A stretch of 12,183 nucleotides of DNA from CAZTHL01 sp964613585 (GCA_964613585.1 CAZTHL010000102.1:1-12183); one strand, 5' to 3'; positions 1-8,662 are shown, numbered from the stretch's first letter. A program made the numbers and translations. Notes: a model not told the origin generated them from the sequence alone.

Positions 1-70
1 TGGGTGGCGCGTCGATGGGTGGCGCGTCGATGGGTGGCGCGTCGATGGGTGGCGCGTCGATGGGTGGCGC
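1..70. repeat. 15-bp direct tandem repeat, 4 full copies plus a partial
   Basis: The unit tgggtggcgcgtcga occurs at 1-15, 16-30, 31-45 and 46-60 without mismatch. A fifth copy keeps only its first 10 bases (61-70). The array may continue beyond the left edge. The period is a multiple of three, and on the minus strand each unit encodes Pro-Pro-Ile-Asp-Ala, so copy-number change would lengthen or shorten the protein without a frameshift. Confidence 0.95.
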
Positions 71-292
71 AAGACGTCCCGACGATGCCGTCCGGTCGTC
101 CGGGAAGGGATCGGGAGCAATCAGACCCAGCGCGTCCACCGGATCCACGGGCACGCGTGCGACTACCGACTCCCGGCTCGACGACTGAATGCCGCCCATG
201 GTCATCATCAGCAGCAGCGGCGTGAGCAGCCACGCAAGGCTTTGGATGCAACGCGGCCGCCGTCCTGAGCAGCCCGCGGATGCCCTGTCCAT
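1..292 (-). CDS. Partial exported protein with C-terminal PPIDA pentapeptide repeats (runs off left edge)
   Basis: I do not recognise the family. Reading leftwards from an ATG at 290-292, the frame stays open for 97 codons to the window edge, so the C-terminus is missing. The start has a good Shine-Dalgarno stretch (AGGGGAG, 5 nt before the ATG). Residues 1-16 are basic (RASAGCSGRRPR), followed by a hydrophobic stretch (SLAWLLTPLLLMMTMGGI, about residues 18-35) that looks like a signal peptide or membrane anchor. After it come an acidic, proline-rich linker (PDPFPDDR) and then the pentapeptide PPIDA at least four times, encoded by the 15-bp DNA repeat at 1-70. It lies 88 bp after the nifU-like stop on the same strand and could be co-transcribed with it. 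The signal peptide, the Shine-Dalgarno and the in-frame 15-bp repeat argue that it is real. The proline-rich repeat suggests a spacer-like periplasmic or envelope tail, but that is inference. Confidence 0.55.
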   Translation of the reverse strand, partial: MDRASAGCSGRRPRCIQSLAWLLTPLLLMMTMGGIQSSSRESVVARVPVDPVDALGLIAPDPFPDDRTASSGRLAPPIDAPPIDAPPIDAPPIDAPP

Positions 293-380
293 GTCAACTC
301 CCCTGTCGACGAAGATCAAGGTGCGGCGAGCGGCCTCTGCCGGCTGTTTCGACTCCCGGCAAGGGCCGCGCCGAGCCCCG

Positions 381-941
381 TCACATCATGGCGCGGACCT
401 CGACCACCTCGGGGATGTAGTGCCGCAGCATGTTTTCGATGCCGGACTTCAGGGTCATGGTCGAGCTCGGGCAACCGGCGCAGGAGCCGCGCAGGTGCAG
501 ATAGACCACCCCGTCCTCGAAGCCCTGGTAGATGATGTCGCCGCCGTCCTGGGCCACGGCGGGGCGAACACGGGTCTCGATCAGCTCGCGGATCTGCTGA
601 ACGACCTCGTCGTCCTCGTCCGTCGGCAGGTCATCCTCGTCGGTGCCGGTCGCCTCAAGAAGCACCGGCCGACCCGTGGTGAAGTGCTCCATGATCACGC
701 CGAGGATCGACGGCTTCAGCAGATACCACTCCCGATCCTCGGCCTTGCTGACGGTGATAAAGTCCGATCCCAGGAAGACGCCGGTCACCCCGTCGATCCG
801 GAAGAGCTGCTCGGCCAGCGGCGAGCGCGCGGCCGCCTCATCCGGATCGCGGAAGTCCGCGACCCCGGAGATCATGACCGTCCGGCCCGGAAGGAACTTC
901 AGGCTTGCCGGATTGGGGGTCTGCTCCGTCTGAATGAACAT
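381..941 (-). CDS. NifU family / Nfu-type Fe-S cluster scaffold protein
   Basis: This 186-residue protein has the two-domain Nfu layout. The N-terminal Nfu domain (about 1-88) begins with the family hallmark MFIQTEQTPNPASLKFLPG. An acidic linker (TDEDDLPTDEDDE, about 100-112) follows, then a NifU C-terminal domain (about 113-186) with RPAVAQDGGDI and the cluster-binding Cys-Ala-Gly-Cys at residues 154-157. Two such proteins dimerise to hold a 4Fe-4S cluster between their CxxC motifs and pass it to cytosolic apoproteins. The length is normal for alphaproteobacterial and mitochondrial NFU1-like proteins. The ATG at 939-941 is supported by a Shine-Dalgarno (AGAGGA, 9 nt upstream). It lies downstream of the universal stress protein gene on the same strand but is separated by about 540 bp that include a tandem repeat and a gap, so it probably has its own promoter. 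Confidence 0.93.
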   Translation of the reverse strand: MFIQTEQTPNPASLKFLPGRTVMISGVADFRDPDEAAARSPLAEQLFRIDGVTGVFLGSDFITVSKAEDREWYLLKPSILGVIMEHFTTGRPVLLEATGTDEDDLPTDEDDEVVQQIRELIETRVRPAVAQDGGDIIYQGFEDGVVYLHLRGSCAGCPSSTMTLKSGIENMLRHYIPEVVEVRAMM

Positions 942-1140
942 GTCTCGTTGTCCTCTCCCCGTTGCGGCCGACGCTTCGCTGATCCCCTCCGACCACCGTC
1001 AGCCTAGCCGGCGAGCCATGAGGGTCAAAGCCCCGGCGCATGGCTCCGTTGAATTTGGGCTAGGCTTAGAACGTTTCCAACGAAAAATCCGGATCGCATG
1101 CCCCCGTGCCGGTGTCGACCCGGGGAGCGACCGGGGCACT

Positions 1141-1174
1141 GTCGCTGGCGATCGCCTGTCGCTGGCGATCGCCT
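1141..1174. repeat. 17-bp perfect tandem duplication around GGCGATCGCC
   Basis: The sequence gtcgctggcgatcgcct occurs at 1141-1157 and again at 1158-1174. Each copy contains the 10-bp palindrome GGCGATCGCC. The core GGCGATC is shared with the 14-bp array that begins about 90 bp further on, so both may derive from the same local slippage-prone sequence. No function is visible. Confidence 0.85.
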
Positions 1175-1261
1175 GAAGGGATGTCCCCGTCGCCGGCGCG
1201 CGCAGGACAGGCCCGACCCGGGATTGCGGGACGGGCCGCCCCCGAGGCCGCGCGGGCTCGG

Positions 1262-1486
1262 CCGGCGATCAGGTCCCGGCGATCAGGTCCCGGCGATCAG
1301 GTCCCGGCGATCAGGTCCCGGCGATCAGGTNNNNNNNNNNNNNNNNNNNNNNNNNNNNNNNNNNNNNNNNNNNNNNNNNNNNNNNNNNNNNNNNNNNNNN
1401 NNNNNNNNNNNNNNNNNNNNNNNNNNNNNNCCGGCGATCAGGTCCCGGCGATCAGGTCCCGGCGATCAGGTCCCGGCGATCAGGTC
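1262..1486. repeat. 14-bp GATC-containing tandem repeat (VNTR), interrupted by an assembly gap
   Basis: The unit ccggcgatcaggtc occurs head to tail at 1262, 1276, 1290, 1304 and 1318 (the last stops one base short at the gap) and again at 1431, 1445, 1459 and 1473, all without mismatch. Nine copies are visible, and an unknown number lie in the 100-N gap between them. The last copy covers the TGA stop of the universal stress protein gene (1480-1482). The period is not a multiple of three and every unit carries TGA on the minus strand, so stops occur in all frames. There are no unique spacers, so this is not a CRISPR array. Confidence 0.95.
1331..1430. other. Assembly gap (100 Ns)
   Basis: Exactly 100 Ns are flanked on both sides by the same 14-bp repeat. 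This is the usual placeholder for a gap of unknown size, and the repeat is the likely reason assembly stopped. No biology should be read from its length. Confidence 0.97.
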
Positions 1487-1992
1487 AGGGCATCGATCCG
1501 GTCCTCCGACAGCCCGCCGGGCACGATGGTGACGGGGATCGGCATGCGCCCGAAGCGCTTGGTGGCCAGATACTGGATGAGGGGGCCGGGGCCTTCCGAG
1601 GACGGGTTGGCGCCGAGCACGAGCACCGAGATCGTCGGATCCTCGTCGATGAGCCTCATCAACTCGTCACGCTTGCTGCCCTCGCGAATCAGCAGGGCGG
1701 GCATGCGCCCGGTGGCCTCGATCACCTGCTTGGCGACCCGCTGCAGCTGCTGCTCGGCTTCCTGGCGCCGCTCCTCGCGGATCACCTCCTCGACGGCCAT
1801 CCAGTGCTGGAATTCCGCGGGCTCCACCACGCGCAGCAGGGCGACCCGGCCTTCGGTGTGGACGGCGCGCCGGCAGGCGTAGCGCAGCGCCGCCCGCCAT
1901 TCCTCGGTCTCGTCGACGACCACCAGAAAGATGCGGGGCGCCTCGGCAGCGGCGGGTGTCGCGGTGGCCGGTGCGGGGGGCGGATCAGCCAT
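1480..1992 (-). CDS. Universal stress protein (UspA-like) family protein
   Basis: This 170-residue protein has an Ala/Pro-rich N-terminal tail (about 1-18) followed by one Usp alpha/beta fold. The first beta strand is RIFLVVVDETEEWRAALRYA, the middle strand GRVALLRVVEP, and the later strands TISVLVLGANPSSEGPGP and IPVTIVPG. The ATP-binding signature Gly-x2-Gly-x9-Gly-Ser/Thr of ATP-binding UspA proteins is not present in canonical form. The loop after VLGA reads NPSSEGPGPL instead, so nucleotide binding is doubtful. The ATG at 1990-1992 has AAGGA 6 nt upstream. The gene starts 36 bp after the TIGR02186-type gene, which suggests the same transcript. Its stop codon lies within the last unit of the 14-bp repeat. 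USPs act in the cytosol under stress, but the specific role here is unknown. Confidence 0.88.
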   Translation of the reverse strand: MADPPPAPATATPAAAEAPRIFLVVVDETEEWRAALRYACRRAVHTEGRVALLRVVEPAEFQHWMAVEEVIREERRQEAEQQLQRVAKQVIEATGRMPALLIREGSKRDELMRLIDEDPTISVLVLGANPSSEGPGPLIQYLATKRFGRMPIPVTIVPGGLSEDRIDALT

Positions 1993-2028
1993 GGCCTGTC
2001 CTTGGCGCGGTGCTCTCCAGGGGTGGTG

Positions 2029-2802
2029 TCAGGGCCGGCGGAACACCACGCCGGCGATCCAGCCGGTGGCGACCGCCAGGCTGATGGCGGCCAGCCCGTA
2101 AGCGGCCGCTTCCTGCTGGGCAAAGGCGAAGATGGCCGCACCGACGCCGATCTTGCTGACGATGAGCGGCGTCGTCTGCGCGCTGGCCACCACGCCGTCG
2201 CGGAACAGGAGCACGCTCACCGTATACTGCCCGGTCGGGACGTTGGCGGGGAAGAAGAGGTTGGTCCGGAACAGGCGCTGGCCGAGGAAGGCCACCCGCC
2301 CCGGCCGCAGGCTGTACAGGCCCCGCTCCTGCTGATTGCGGACCAGGGCGGCGCGGAAGCTGTCGTGCCCGGCCGACCCGGCCAGCGCCGGATCCGCCGG
2401 CGGCAGGCGCAGATGGTCGACGCCGATGCCGTGGCGCGCCAGGACCGTCGGCTCCGCCAGCTCGTCGAGCGGCGCGCTGGTCGCCAGCCAGTAGAAGCTC
2501 GGCACGCCGGTGAAGTCCATGCTCTCGACGTTGACCCAGATGCCGAGCGTGCGCGCCTTGCGCCGGACGGTCAGGGTCTGCGACGGGCCGCGCACCACTA
2601 CCGCCACCTCGCCGCCGTCCTCCACCGAGCCGAACAGCACCACCTCGGTGCCGGTGAAGCCGGTGGTGATGGCGATCAGGTGGCTCGACAGGTCGGCCAC
2701 CAGGTCCTGGCCGCGCGCCGTGCCGGCGCCCCAGCCGCCGAGCACCAGCCAGGCGGCGAGGACCACGCCGAGATCGCGGATCGGGCGGACGCGCGAGGTC
2801 AT
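2029..2802 (-). CDS. TIGR02186-type conserved membrane-anchored protein
   Basis: This 257-residue protein matches my recollection of the TIGR02186 family, which is uncharacterised and commonly sits beside TauE/SafE permease genes in Alphaproteobacteria. Residues 1-31 form a signal peptide or N-terminal anchor (basic start, then LGVVLAAWLVLGGWGAGTARG). The mature part begins DLVADLSSHLIAITTGFTG and is mostly beta-rich, with a possible extracytoplasmic sandwich fold (ELVVLFGSVEDGGEVAVVVRG-like segments). A single C-terminal transmembrane helix follows (about 234-253, AAAYGLAAISLAVATGWIAG) with the basic end FRRP. Its ATG overlaps the permease TGA by 4 bp (ATGA), so the two are probably translationally coupled and may form a complex at the inner membrane with the soluble domain outside. 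The assignment rests on pattern recall plus neighbourhood. The biochemical function is unknown. Confidence 0.8.
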   Translation of the reverse strand: MTSRVRPIRDLGVVLAAWLVLGGWGAGTARGQDLVADLSSHLIAITTGFTGTEVVLFGSVEDGGEVAVVVRGPSQTLTVRRKARTLGIWVNVESMDFTGVPSFYWLATSAPLDELAEPTVLARHGIGVDHLRLPPADPALAGSAGHDSFRAALVRNQQERGLYSLRPGRVAFLGQRLFRTNLFFPANVPTGQYTVSVLLFRDGVVASAQTTPLIVSKIGVGAAIFAFAQQEAAAYGLAAISLAVATGWIAGVVFRRP

Positions 2803-3725
2803 GGGCGTCCTGCCGGCACCACCGCGATCGAGAACGGGTCCTGGGGCGCGGTCACCAGGTCGACCGCGAGCGCCAGAGCCACCGAGACCACGAGCCCACC
2901 GAGCAGCGCCCGCGCCTGCTCGCCGCGGAGCTTGCCGCTGGCGCTCGAGCCGAACTGCACGCCAATCACCCCGCCGGCCAGGAGCAGCAGGGCCAGCAGC
3001 ACGTCCACCGTCTGGTTCTGGTAGGCGTGCAGGAAGGTGGCGAAGGCCGTGGTGAAGATGATCTGGAACAGCGAGGTGCCGGCCACCATCGAGGCCGGCA
3101 TGCCGAGCAGGTAGATCATCGCCGGCACCAGCACGAAGCCGCCGCCGATGCCCATGATGGCGACCAGCAGCCCGCCCAGCAGGCCGATCGCCGCCGGCAG
3201 CAGCGCGCTCACGTACAGCCGCGACTTGTGGAAGCGCAGCTTGAGCGGCAGCCCGTGCAGGACGTTGTGATGGTGCAGCTTGCCGCGCCCGGCGGGTCGC
3301 CGCCGCGGCCGCAGCATGGCGCTCAGGCTCTCGCCCAGCATCAGGCCGCCGACCACCCCGAGGAACAGCACGTAGGACAAGGCGATCACCAGGTCGATCT
3401 GGCCGAGCGCCTGCAGCAGACCGAACAGCCAGACGCCGAAGCCGGTGCCGACCAGGCTTCCCGCCAGCATCACTGCGCCGAGCTTGACGTCGACGGTGCC
3501 GCGGCGCCAGTGCGCCAGCACGCCCGACACCGAGGCGGCGACCAGCTGGTTCGCCTGGGTGCCGACCGCCACCGGCGGCGGCACGCCGATGAAGATCAGC
3601 AGCGGCGTCATCAGGAAGCCGCCGCCGACGCCGAAGAGGCCGGAGAGGTAGCCGACGAGCCCGCCGAGCCCGAGGATGAGCAGGGCGTTCACCGACATCT
3701 CGGCGATGGGGAGGTAGATCTGCAT
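2799..3725 (-). CDS. Sulfite exporter TauE/SafE family permease
   Basis: This 308-residue inner-membrane protein has the internal duplication typical of TauE/SafE (DUF81). The first repeat carries GLFGVGGGFLMTPLLIFIGV (about residues 29-48) and the second AIMGIGGGFVLVPAMIYLLG (about 189-208). A basic cytoplasmic loop (RPRRRPAGRGK, about 139-149) joins the halves. About eight hydrophobic segments can be counted. The family exports small organic or sulfur-containing anions such as sulfite or sulfoacetate, but the substrate cannot be read from sequence. The start at ATG 3723-3725 (MQIYLPIAEMSVNA) is chosen because this N-terminus is conserved in relatives I recall; no strong Shine-Dalgarno precedes it. 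An open frame continues far upstream, but there it is antisense or out of frame to trpS and murJ and is not part of the protein. It is coupled to the downstream TIGR02186 gene by ATGA. Confidence 0.9.
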   Translation of the reverse strand: MQIYLPIAEMSVNALLILGLGGLVGYLSGLFGVGGGFLMTPLLIFIGVPPPVAVGTQANQLVAASVSGVLAHWRRGTVDVKLGAVMLAGSLVGTGFGVWLFGLLQALGQIDLVIALSYVLFLGVVGGLMLGESLSAMLRPRRRPAGRGKLHHHNVLHGLPLKLRFHKSRLYVSALLPAAIGLLGGLLVAIMGIGGGFVLVPAMIYLLGMPASMVAGTSLFQIIFTTAFATFLHAYQNQTVDVLLALLLLAGGVIGVQFGSSASGKLRGEQARALLGGLVVSVALALAVDLVTAPQDPFSIAVVPAGRP

Positions 3726-3865
3726 GGGCTGTCCGGGGCGGTCCGACCTGCCGCCCGCGCCGATCCTAGCGGCCTGCCCGGCCCGCGGCCACCGGCTTGC
3801 GCGCCGCGGTGACGGGCCAGCGCAATTCCGGCTCAGGTGCCAAGTCCGCGTCCGGCGGAAACCCT

Positions 3866-4873
3866 CTAGAGCCGCAGCAGGCCCATCATCGCCTGCACCT
3901 CGGCCAGGGTCGGCCGCGCCAGCGCCCGGGCCCGCTCCGCCCCGGCGCGCAGGACCTGCTCGACATGGCCCGGCTCGGCCAGGAGCCGGCGCATCTCGGC
4001 GGCGATCGGCGCCAGCCTGTCGATGGCGAGCTCCGCCAGGGCCGTCTTGAAGCCGGAGAACGGGCTGCCACCGAACTCGGCGAGCACCGTCGCCACCTCG
4101 ACCTCGGCCAGGGCGGCGTAGATGCTCACCAAGTTCTCCGCCTCGGGCCGGTCGGCGAAGCCATCCGCCGTCTCGGGCAGCGGCTGCGGATCGGTGCGCG
4201 CCTTGCGCAGCTTGAGCGCGATGGTGTCGGCGTCGTCGGTGAGGTTGATGCGCGACATGTCCGACGGGTCGGACTTGCTCATCTTCTGCCGGCCGTCGCG
4301 CAGGCTCATGACCCGGGTTGCGCTTCCCAGGATCTGCGGCTCCGGCAGCGGGAAGTAGGACGTGCCGTAGCGGTGGTTGAACGAGCCGGCTATCTCCCGG
4401 GCCAGCTCCAGGTGCTGCTTCTGGTCCTCGCCGACCGGCACGTGGGTCGCCCGGTACAGCAGGATGTCCGCCGCCATCAGCACCGGGTAGGCGAGCAGCC
4501 CGTGCATCGCCTGGTCCTGCTGCTTGCCGGCCTTGTCCTTGAACTGGGTCATGCGGCGAAGCCAGCCGAGCGGCGTCACGCAGGAGAACAGCCAGGCGAG
4601 CTCGGAATGCTCGGGCAGCTGGCTCTGCAGGAACAGGATCGAGCCCTCGGGATCGACGCCGCAGGCGAGCAGCGCCGCGGTCAGCTCCCGGGTCTGCCGG
4701 CGCAGGGCGTCCGGCTCCTGCGGCTGGGTCAGCGCGTGCAGGTCGACGACACAGAAGATCGTCTCGTAGTCCTCGTCCTGCAGCCGCACCCAGTTGCGCA
4801 CCGCCCCCAGATAGTTTCCGAGGGTCATGTGCGAGGTCGGCTGGATGCCGGAGAAGATGCGTCGGGTCGGCAT
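3866..4873 (-). CDS. trpS: Tryptophanyl-tRNA synthetase
   Basis: This 335-residue class I aminoacyl-tRNA synthetase charges tRNA-Trp with tryptophan in the cytosol. Both ATP-binding signatures are present: the HIGH-type element TLGN in QPTSHMTLGNYLGA (about residues 11-24) and KMSKS (197-201, in GRQKMSKSDPS). Other family landmarks are VVDLHALT (42-49), FLQSQLPEHSELAW (81-94) and MAADILLYRATHVPVGEDQ (133-151). The length matches bacterial TrpS (about 330-340), with nothing missing. The start MPTRRIFSGIQPTSH is the standard N-terminus. No clear Shine-Dalgarno is seen, so translation may depend on the upstream murJ, whose stop is 57 bp away on the same strand. Confidence 0.97.
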   Translation of the reverse strand: MPTRRIFSGIQPTSHMTLGNYLGAVRNWVRLQDEDYETIFCVVDLHALTQPQEPDALRRQTRELTAALLACGVDPEGSILFLQSQLPEHSELAWLFSCVTPLGWLRRMTQFKDKAGKQQDQAMHGLLAYPVLMAADILLYRATHVPVGEDQKQHLELAREIAGSFNHRYGTSYFPLPEPQILGSATRVMSLRDGRQKMSKSDPSDMSRINLTDDADTIALKLRKARTDPQPLPETADGFADRPEAENLVSIYAALAEVEVATVLAEFGGSPFSGFKTALAELAIDRLAPIAAEMRRLLAEPGHVEQVLRAGAERARALARPTLAEVQAMMGLLRL

Positions 4874-4930
4874 GGGACGGGCTCGGGCTGGATCTCGGGT
4901 CCTGGATGTCGCGCGGCCGCGGGCCGCCGG

Positions 4931-6556
4931 TCAAGCGGGCGTGCGCCGGGCGAGCGTGCGCAGGTCGCCGAGCCGCGCCGCCCCGGTCAGGTGGGCAAGC
5001 CCGAAGAAGACCAGAGCGCCGCCGCCGACGATCGCCGCCAGCGCCGCCGCCTGCTCGGGCAGCGAGGCCTCGAGCGCCCCGGCAAGCGCCGCCGCCAGGG
5101 CCAGCACGGCCGCGGCGAGGCCGGCCGTCGCCGCCAGGATCCGCGGCATCCGCGTGCGCAGCCGCCGGTCGACCGCGAGGATGCCGCGCCGGCGCAGGCC
5201 CCGGGCCAGCAGGCCCGCGTTCAGCCAGGCGGTCAGCCCGGTGGCCAGCGCGATGCCGACATGGCCGAGCCATCCGATCAGCGCCAGGCTGAGGGCGATA
5301 TTGGCCGCCGTGCACAGCACCGCGACCTTGACCGGGCTCGCCGTGTCCTGCCGGGCGAAAAAGGCGGTCTGCAGCACCTTGACCAGGATATAGGCGGGAA
5401 TCCCGACGGCGTAGGCGGCGAGCGCCCGGGCGGTCGCCGCCGTGGCCTCGGCGTCGAAAGCGCCGCGCTCGAACAGCACGGCGAGGATCGGCCCCGGGAT
5501 CGCCATGAGCGCCGCCGCCGCCGGCAGGGCCAGCAGCAGCCCGTACTCGATCGCCCGGTTCTGCGTCGCCGCCGCCTCGGCGAGCGCGCCGCCGGCCACC
5601 TGGCGCGACAGCAGCGGCAGCAGCGCCGTGCCGATGGCGATGCCGATGACGCCGAGCGGCAGTTGGTAGAGCCGGTCGGCGTAGTAGAGATAGCTGATCG
5701 CGCCGGCCGGCAGCAGCGAGGCCAGCAGCACGTCGAAGAACAGGTTGACCTGCATGACCCCGGCGCCGATCGCGCCGGGGCCCATCAGCCGGAACAGCCG
5801 GCGGATCCTGGGCGACAGCCGCGGCCGCGGCAGGCGCAGGCGCGCGCCGGCCCGCGCGCAGGCCCAGGCCAGCATGACCAGCTGCAGGACGCCGGCCGCC
5901 GCCACGCCCCAGGCGAGGGCATGGCCGGGCGTCGGCAGATGGGGCGCGCCCAGCAGCAGGAAGGCGATCAGGCACAGGTTGAACAGCACCGGTGCGGCGG
6001 CGAACGGGGCGAAGCGGTCGAGCGCGTTCAGCACCCCGCCCATCAGCGCCACCAGCGACATCAGCAGCAGATAGGGGAAGGTGATCCGGGCCAGCTCGAC
6101 GGTCAGCGCGAAGCGCTCCGGCTCGTCGGCGAAGCCCGGGGCGATCGCCGTCACCACCGCCGGCATGGCCAGGAGCGCCAGCACGGTGAACGGCAGCAGC
6201 ACCAGGACCATCAGCGCCAGCGCCCGCTCGGCGAAGCCGATGGCGGCGGCCCGGCCCTCGGTCTGCAGCGTGGCGGAGAACAGCGGCACGAAGGAGACGC
6301 TGAAGGCGCCCTCGGCGAACAGGCGGCGGAACAGGTTCGGCAGCTTGAGCGCGACGAAGAAGGCGTCGGCCACCGGCCCGGCGCCGAGCAGGGCGGCGGT
6401 CAGGATGTCCCGCACGAAGCCGGCGACCCGGCTCAAGAGGGTCAGGCCGCCCACGGTGGCGATGGCGCGCAGCAGGGTCATGGAGGAGCGGGGCTTTCGG
6501 GCGGGCGCCTCGGGCACGGCCGCCGCCTCGCCGGCCCGGGCCGCGCCGTCAGCCAT
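4931..6556 (-). CDS. murJ: Lipid II flippase MurJ (MviN)
   Basis: This is an integral inner-membrane protein of the MOP/MATE-like superfamily that flips lipid II during peptidoglycan synthesis. The conserved N-terminal block is MTLLRAIATVGGLTLLSRVA, followed by GFVRDILTAALLGAGPVADA and KLPNLFRRLFAEGAFSVSFVP. About fourteen hydrophobic segments follow, and the middle block YLYYADRLYQLPLGVIGIAI is also characteristic. Two starts are possible. ATG 6554-6556 gives 541 residues with an Ala-rich tail (MADGAARAGEAAAVPEA) and has AAGGGG 7 nt upstream. ATG 6479-6481 (MTLLRAI) gives 516 residues, closer to the usual length, but has no Shine-Dalgarno. I chose the first on ribosome-site grounds with modest confidence. 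It heads the minus-strand housekeeping run and is divergent from fumC. Confidence 0.95.
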   Translation of the reverse strand: MADGAARAGEAAAVPEAPARKPRSSMTLLRAIATVGGLTLLSRVAGFVRDILTAALLGAGPVADAFFVALKLPNLFRRLFAEGAFSVSFVPLFSATLQTEGRAAAIGFAERALALMVLVLLPFTVLALLAMPAVVTAIAPGFADEPERFALTVELARITFPYLLLMSLVALMGGVLNALDRFAPFAAAPVLFNLCLIAFLLLGAPHLPTPGHALAWGVAAAGVLQLVMLAWACARAGARLRLPRPRLSPRIRRLFRLMGPGAIGAGVMQVNLFFDVLLASLLPAGAISYLYYADRLYQLPLGVIGIAIGTALLPLLSRQVAGGALAEAAATQNRAIEYGLLLALPAAAALMAIPGPILAVLFERGAFDAEATAATARALAAYAVGIPAYILVKVLQTAFFARQDTASPVKVAVLCTAANIALSLALIGWLGHVGIALATGLTAWLNAGLLARGLRRRGILAVDRRLRTRMPRILAATAGLAAAVLALAAALAGALEASLPEQAAALAAIVGGGALVFFGLAHLTGAARLGDLRTLARRTPA

Positions 6557-6713
6557 GCCGGGGCCCCTTAGACGCCACCGCCATGCGGCTTGCCAAGCGC
6601 TTTCTCGGGCGGCGTGCCGCCGTCCTGCCGGGCGTGGCCGCTTCCCGCCTCTCGGCGCCGTGTGGTAAGCAGATCGCCCACCCACACCCGCCGGCATCAC
6701 GAGGGATCCCGCC
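6557..6713. promoter_or_regulatory. Divergent intergenic region between murJ and fumC
   Basis: These 157 bp separate two divergently transcribed genes and must hold the promoters for both (if murJ starts at 6556). The fumC side has a Shine-Dalgarno (GAGGGA, about 7 nt before ATG 6714). No convincing -35/-10 pair stands out. The best extended -10-like element on the plus strand is TGTGGTAAG near 6660. A small plus-strand frame beginning MRLAKRFLGRR crosses this region but runs antisense/out of frame into fumC and is probably not a gene. Confidence 0.4.
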
Positions 6714-8117
<1,404 letters not shown>

Positions 8118-8662
8118 GGCGGCCACGCCGAGACGATCGCGCGAGGCCTTCCTCGATGCCAGGGCACCGCTGGGGCCGTGTTGGTAGCGAAATGGAGTGG
8201 TTCGTAGGGTCCCGGCGGCCCGGGACGGCGCTGCGTCGGCGCCGAGACGTCGAGCGTGGGCAAGGGCATCGGTGCCAACCGCGGCACCGTTGCCGATCCT
8301 TGACGTCCTTTGCGCCACTGTCGTGTCGGCCTTGGCCACGCTTCGCTCCCGCACCCAGCCGCGATTCGCCAGCCATGATAGGCCTTGGATCCTAAACAGA
8401 CCGTCAATCAGGACAAAACGTCGGCGTGGCCCTGGCAAGTCCCGTAGGACCCGTGACGCTGCTCGCAACACGCTCCTGCTCCCGTGGGCGGCGGGCGCGC
8501 CCGACCGGCTGCCGGCGGCGACCCGCGGGCGTCGCCTCGCCGAGGCGATCACGCGTGTCCACAGCGCGGCAGCGCGGCGATCCTGTGGGAGAGCGCGATC
8601 GAGCACGTTATCGGACGGTCCGACTTTCCGGCTCCCGTCGCGCAACGGCGATGAAGAACGCC
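8118..8662. other. 545-bp intergenic stretch without a recognisable gene
   Basis: Open frames cross this stretch on both strands, but none shows a recognisable domain, a ribosome site or natural amino-acid composition (they are Arg/Ala/Pro-rich antisense-type frames). It may hold degraded coding DNA from the accessory region that starts here. The only clear structure is the hairpin at 8209-8226. Confidence 0.6.
8209..8226 (+). terminator. Strong GC hairpin downstream of fumC (possible terminator)
   Basis: A perfect 7-bp stem, gtcccgg/ccgggac, encloses a 4-nt loop (cggc). It lies about 92 bp after the fumC stop. No T tract follows (next bases ggcgctgcg), so if it terminates fumC it does so weakly or with Rho. 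It could also be only a 3' stabilising hairpin. Confidence 0.35.

Larger units (their letters stand above)
942..1479. other. Intergenic region holding repeats and an assembly gap
   Basis: No credible gene is seen between the nifU-like start and the universal stress protein stop. Frames open across it are low-complexity and cross the N run. The part next to nifU (about 942-1090) contains a more AT-rich patch (gaatttgggctaggcttagaacg, split here: gaatttgggcta then ggcttagaacg) where a minus-strand promoter could lie. TTGGAA followed 17 nt later by CAAATT is the best I can find, and it is weak. The rest holds a 17-bp duplication and the 14-bp array listed separately. Confidence 0.6.

Noticed and set aside
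189..1007. Plus-strand frame across the nifU-like gene
   Set aside because: It is a shadow of the minus-strand NifU-family gene and has no recognisable content.
1141..1174. GCGATCGC considered as the cyanobacterial HIP1 element
   Set aside because: Only a local duplication is seen, and the gene content is alphaproteobacterial in style.
1262..1486. 14-bp array considered as a CRISPR array
   Set aside because: The units abut directly with no spacers and are too short for CRISPR repeats.
3726..5975. Upstream extension of the TauE/SafE frame, as if a giant fusion protein
   Set aside because: The extension is out of frame with trpS and murJ on the same strand and is Arg/Ala/Gly-rich. The permease proper begins at the conserved MQIYLPIAEM.
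3797..6571. Plus-strand open frame of about 920 codons antisense to trpS and murJ
   Set aside because: The Gln/Arg/Gly-rich shadow composition has no domains, and both genes on the other strand are certain.
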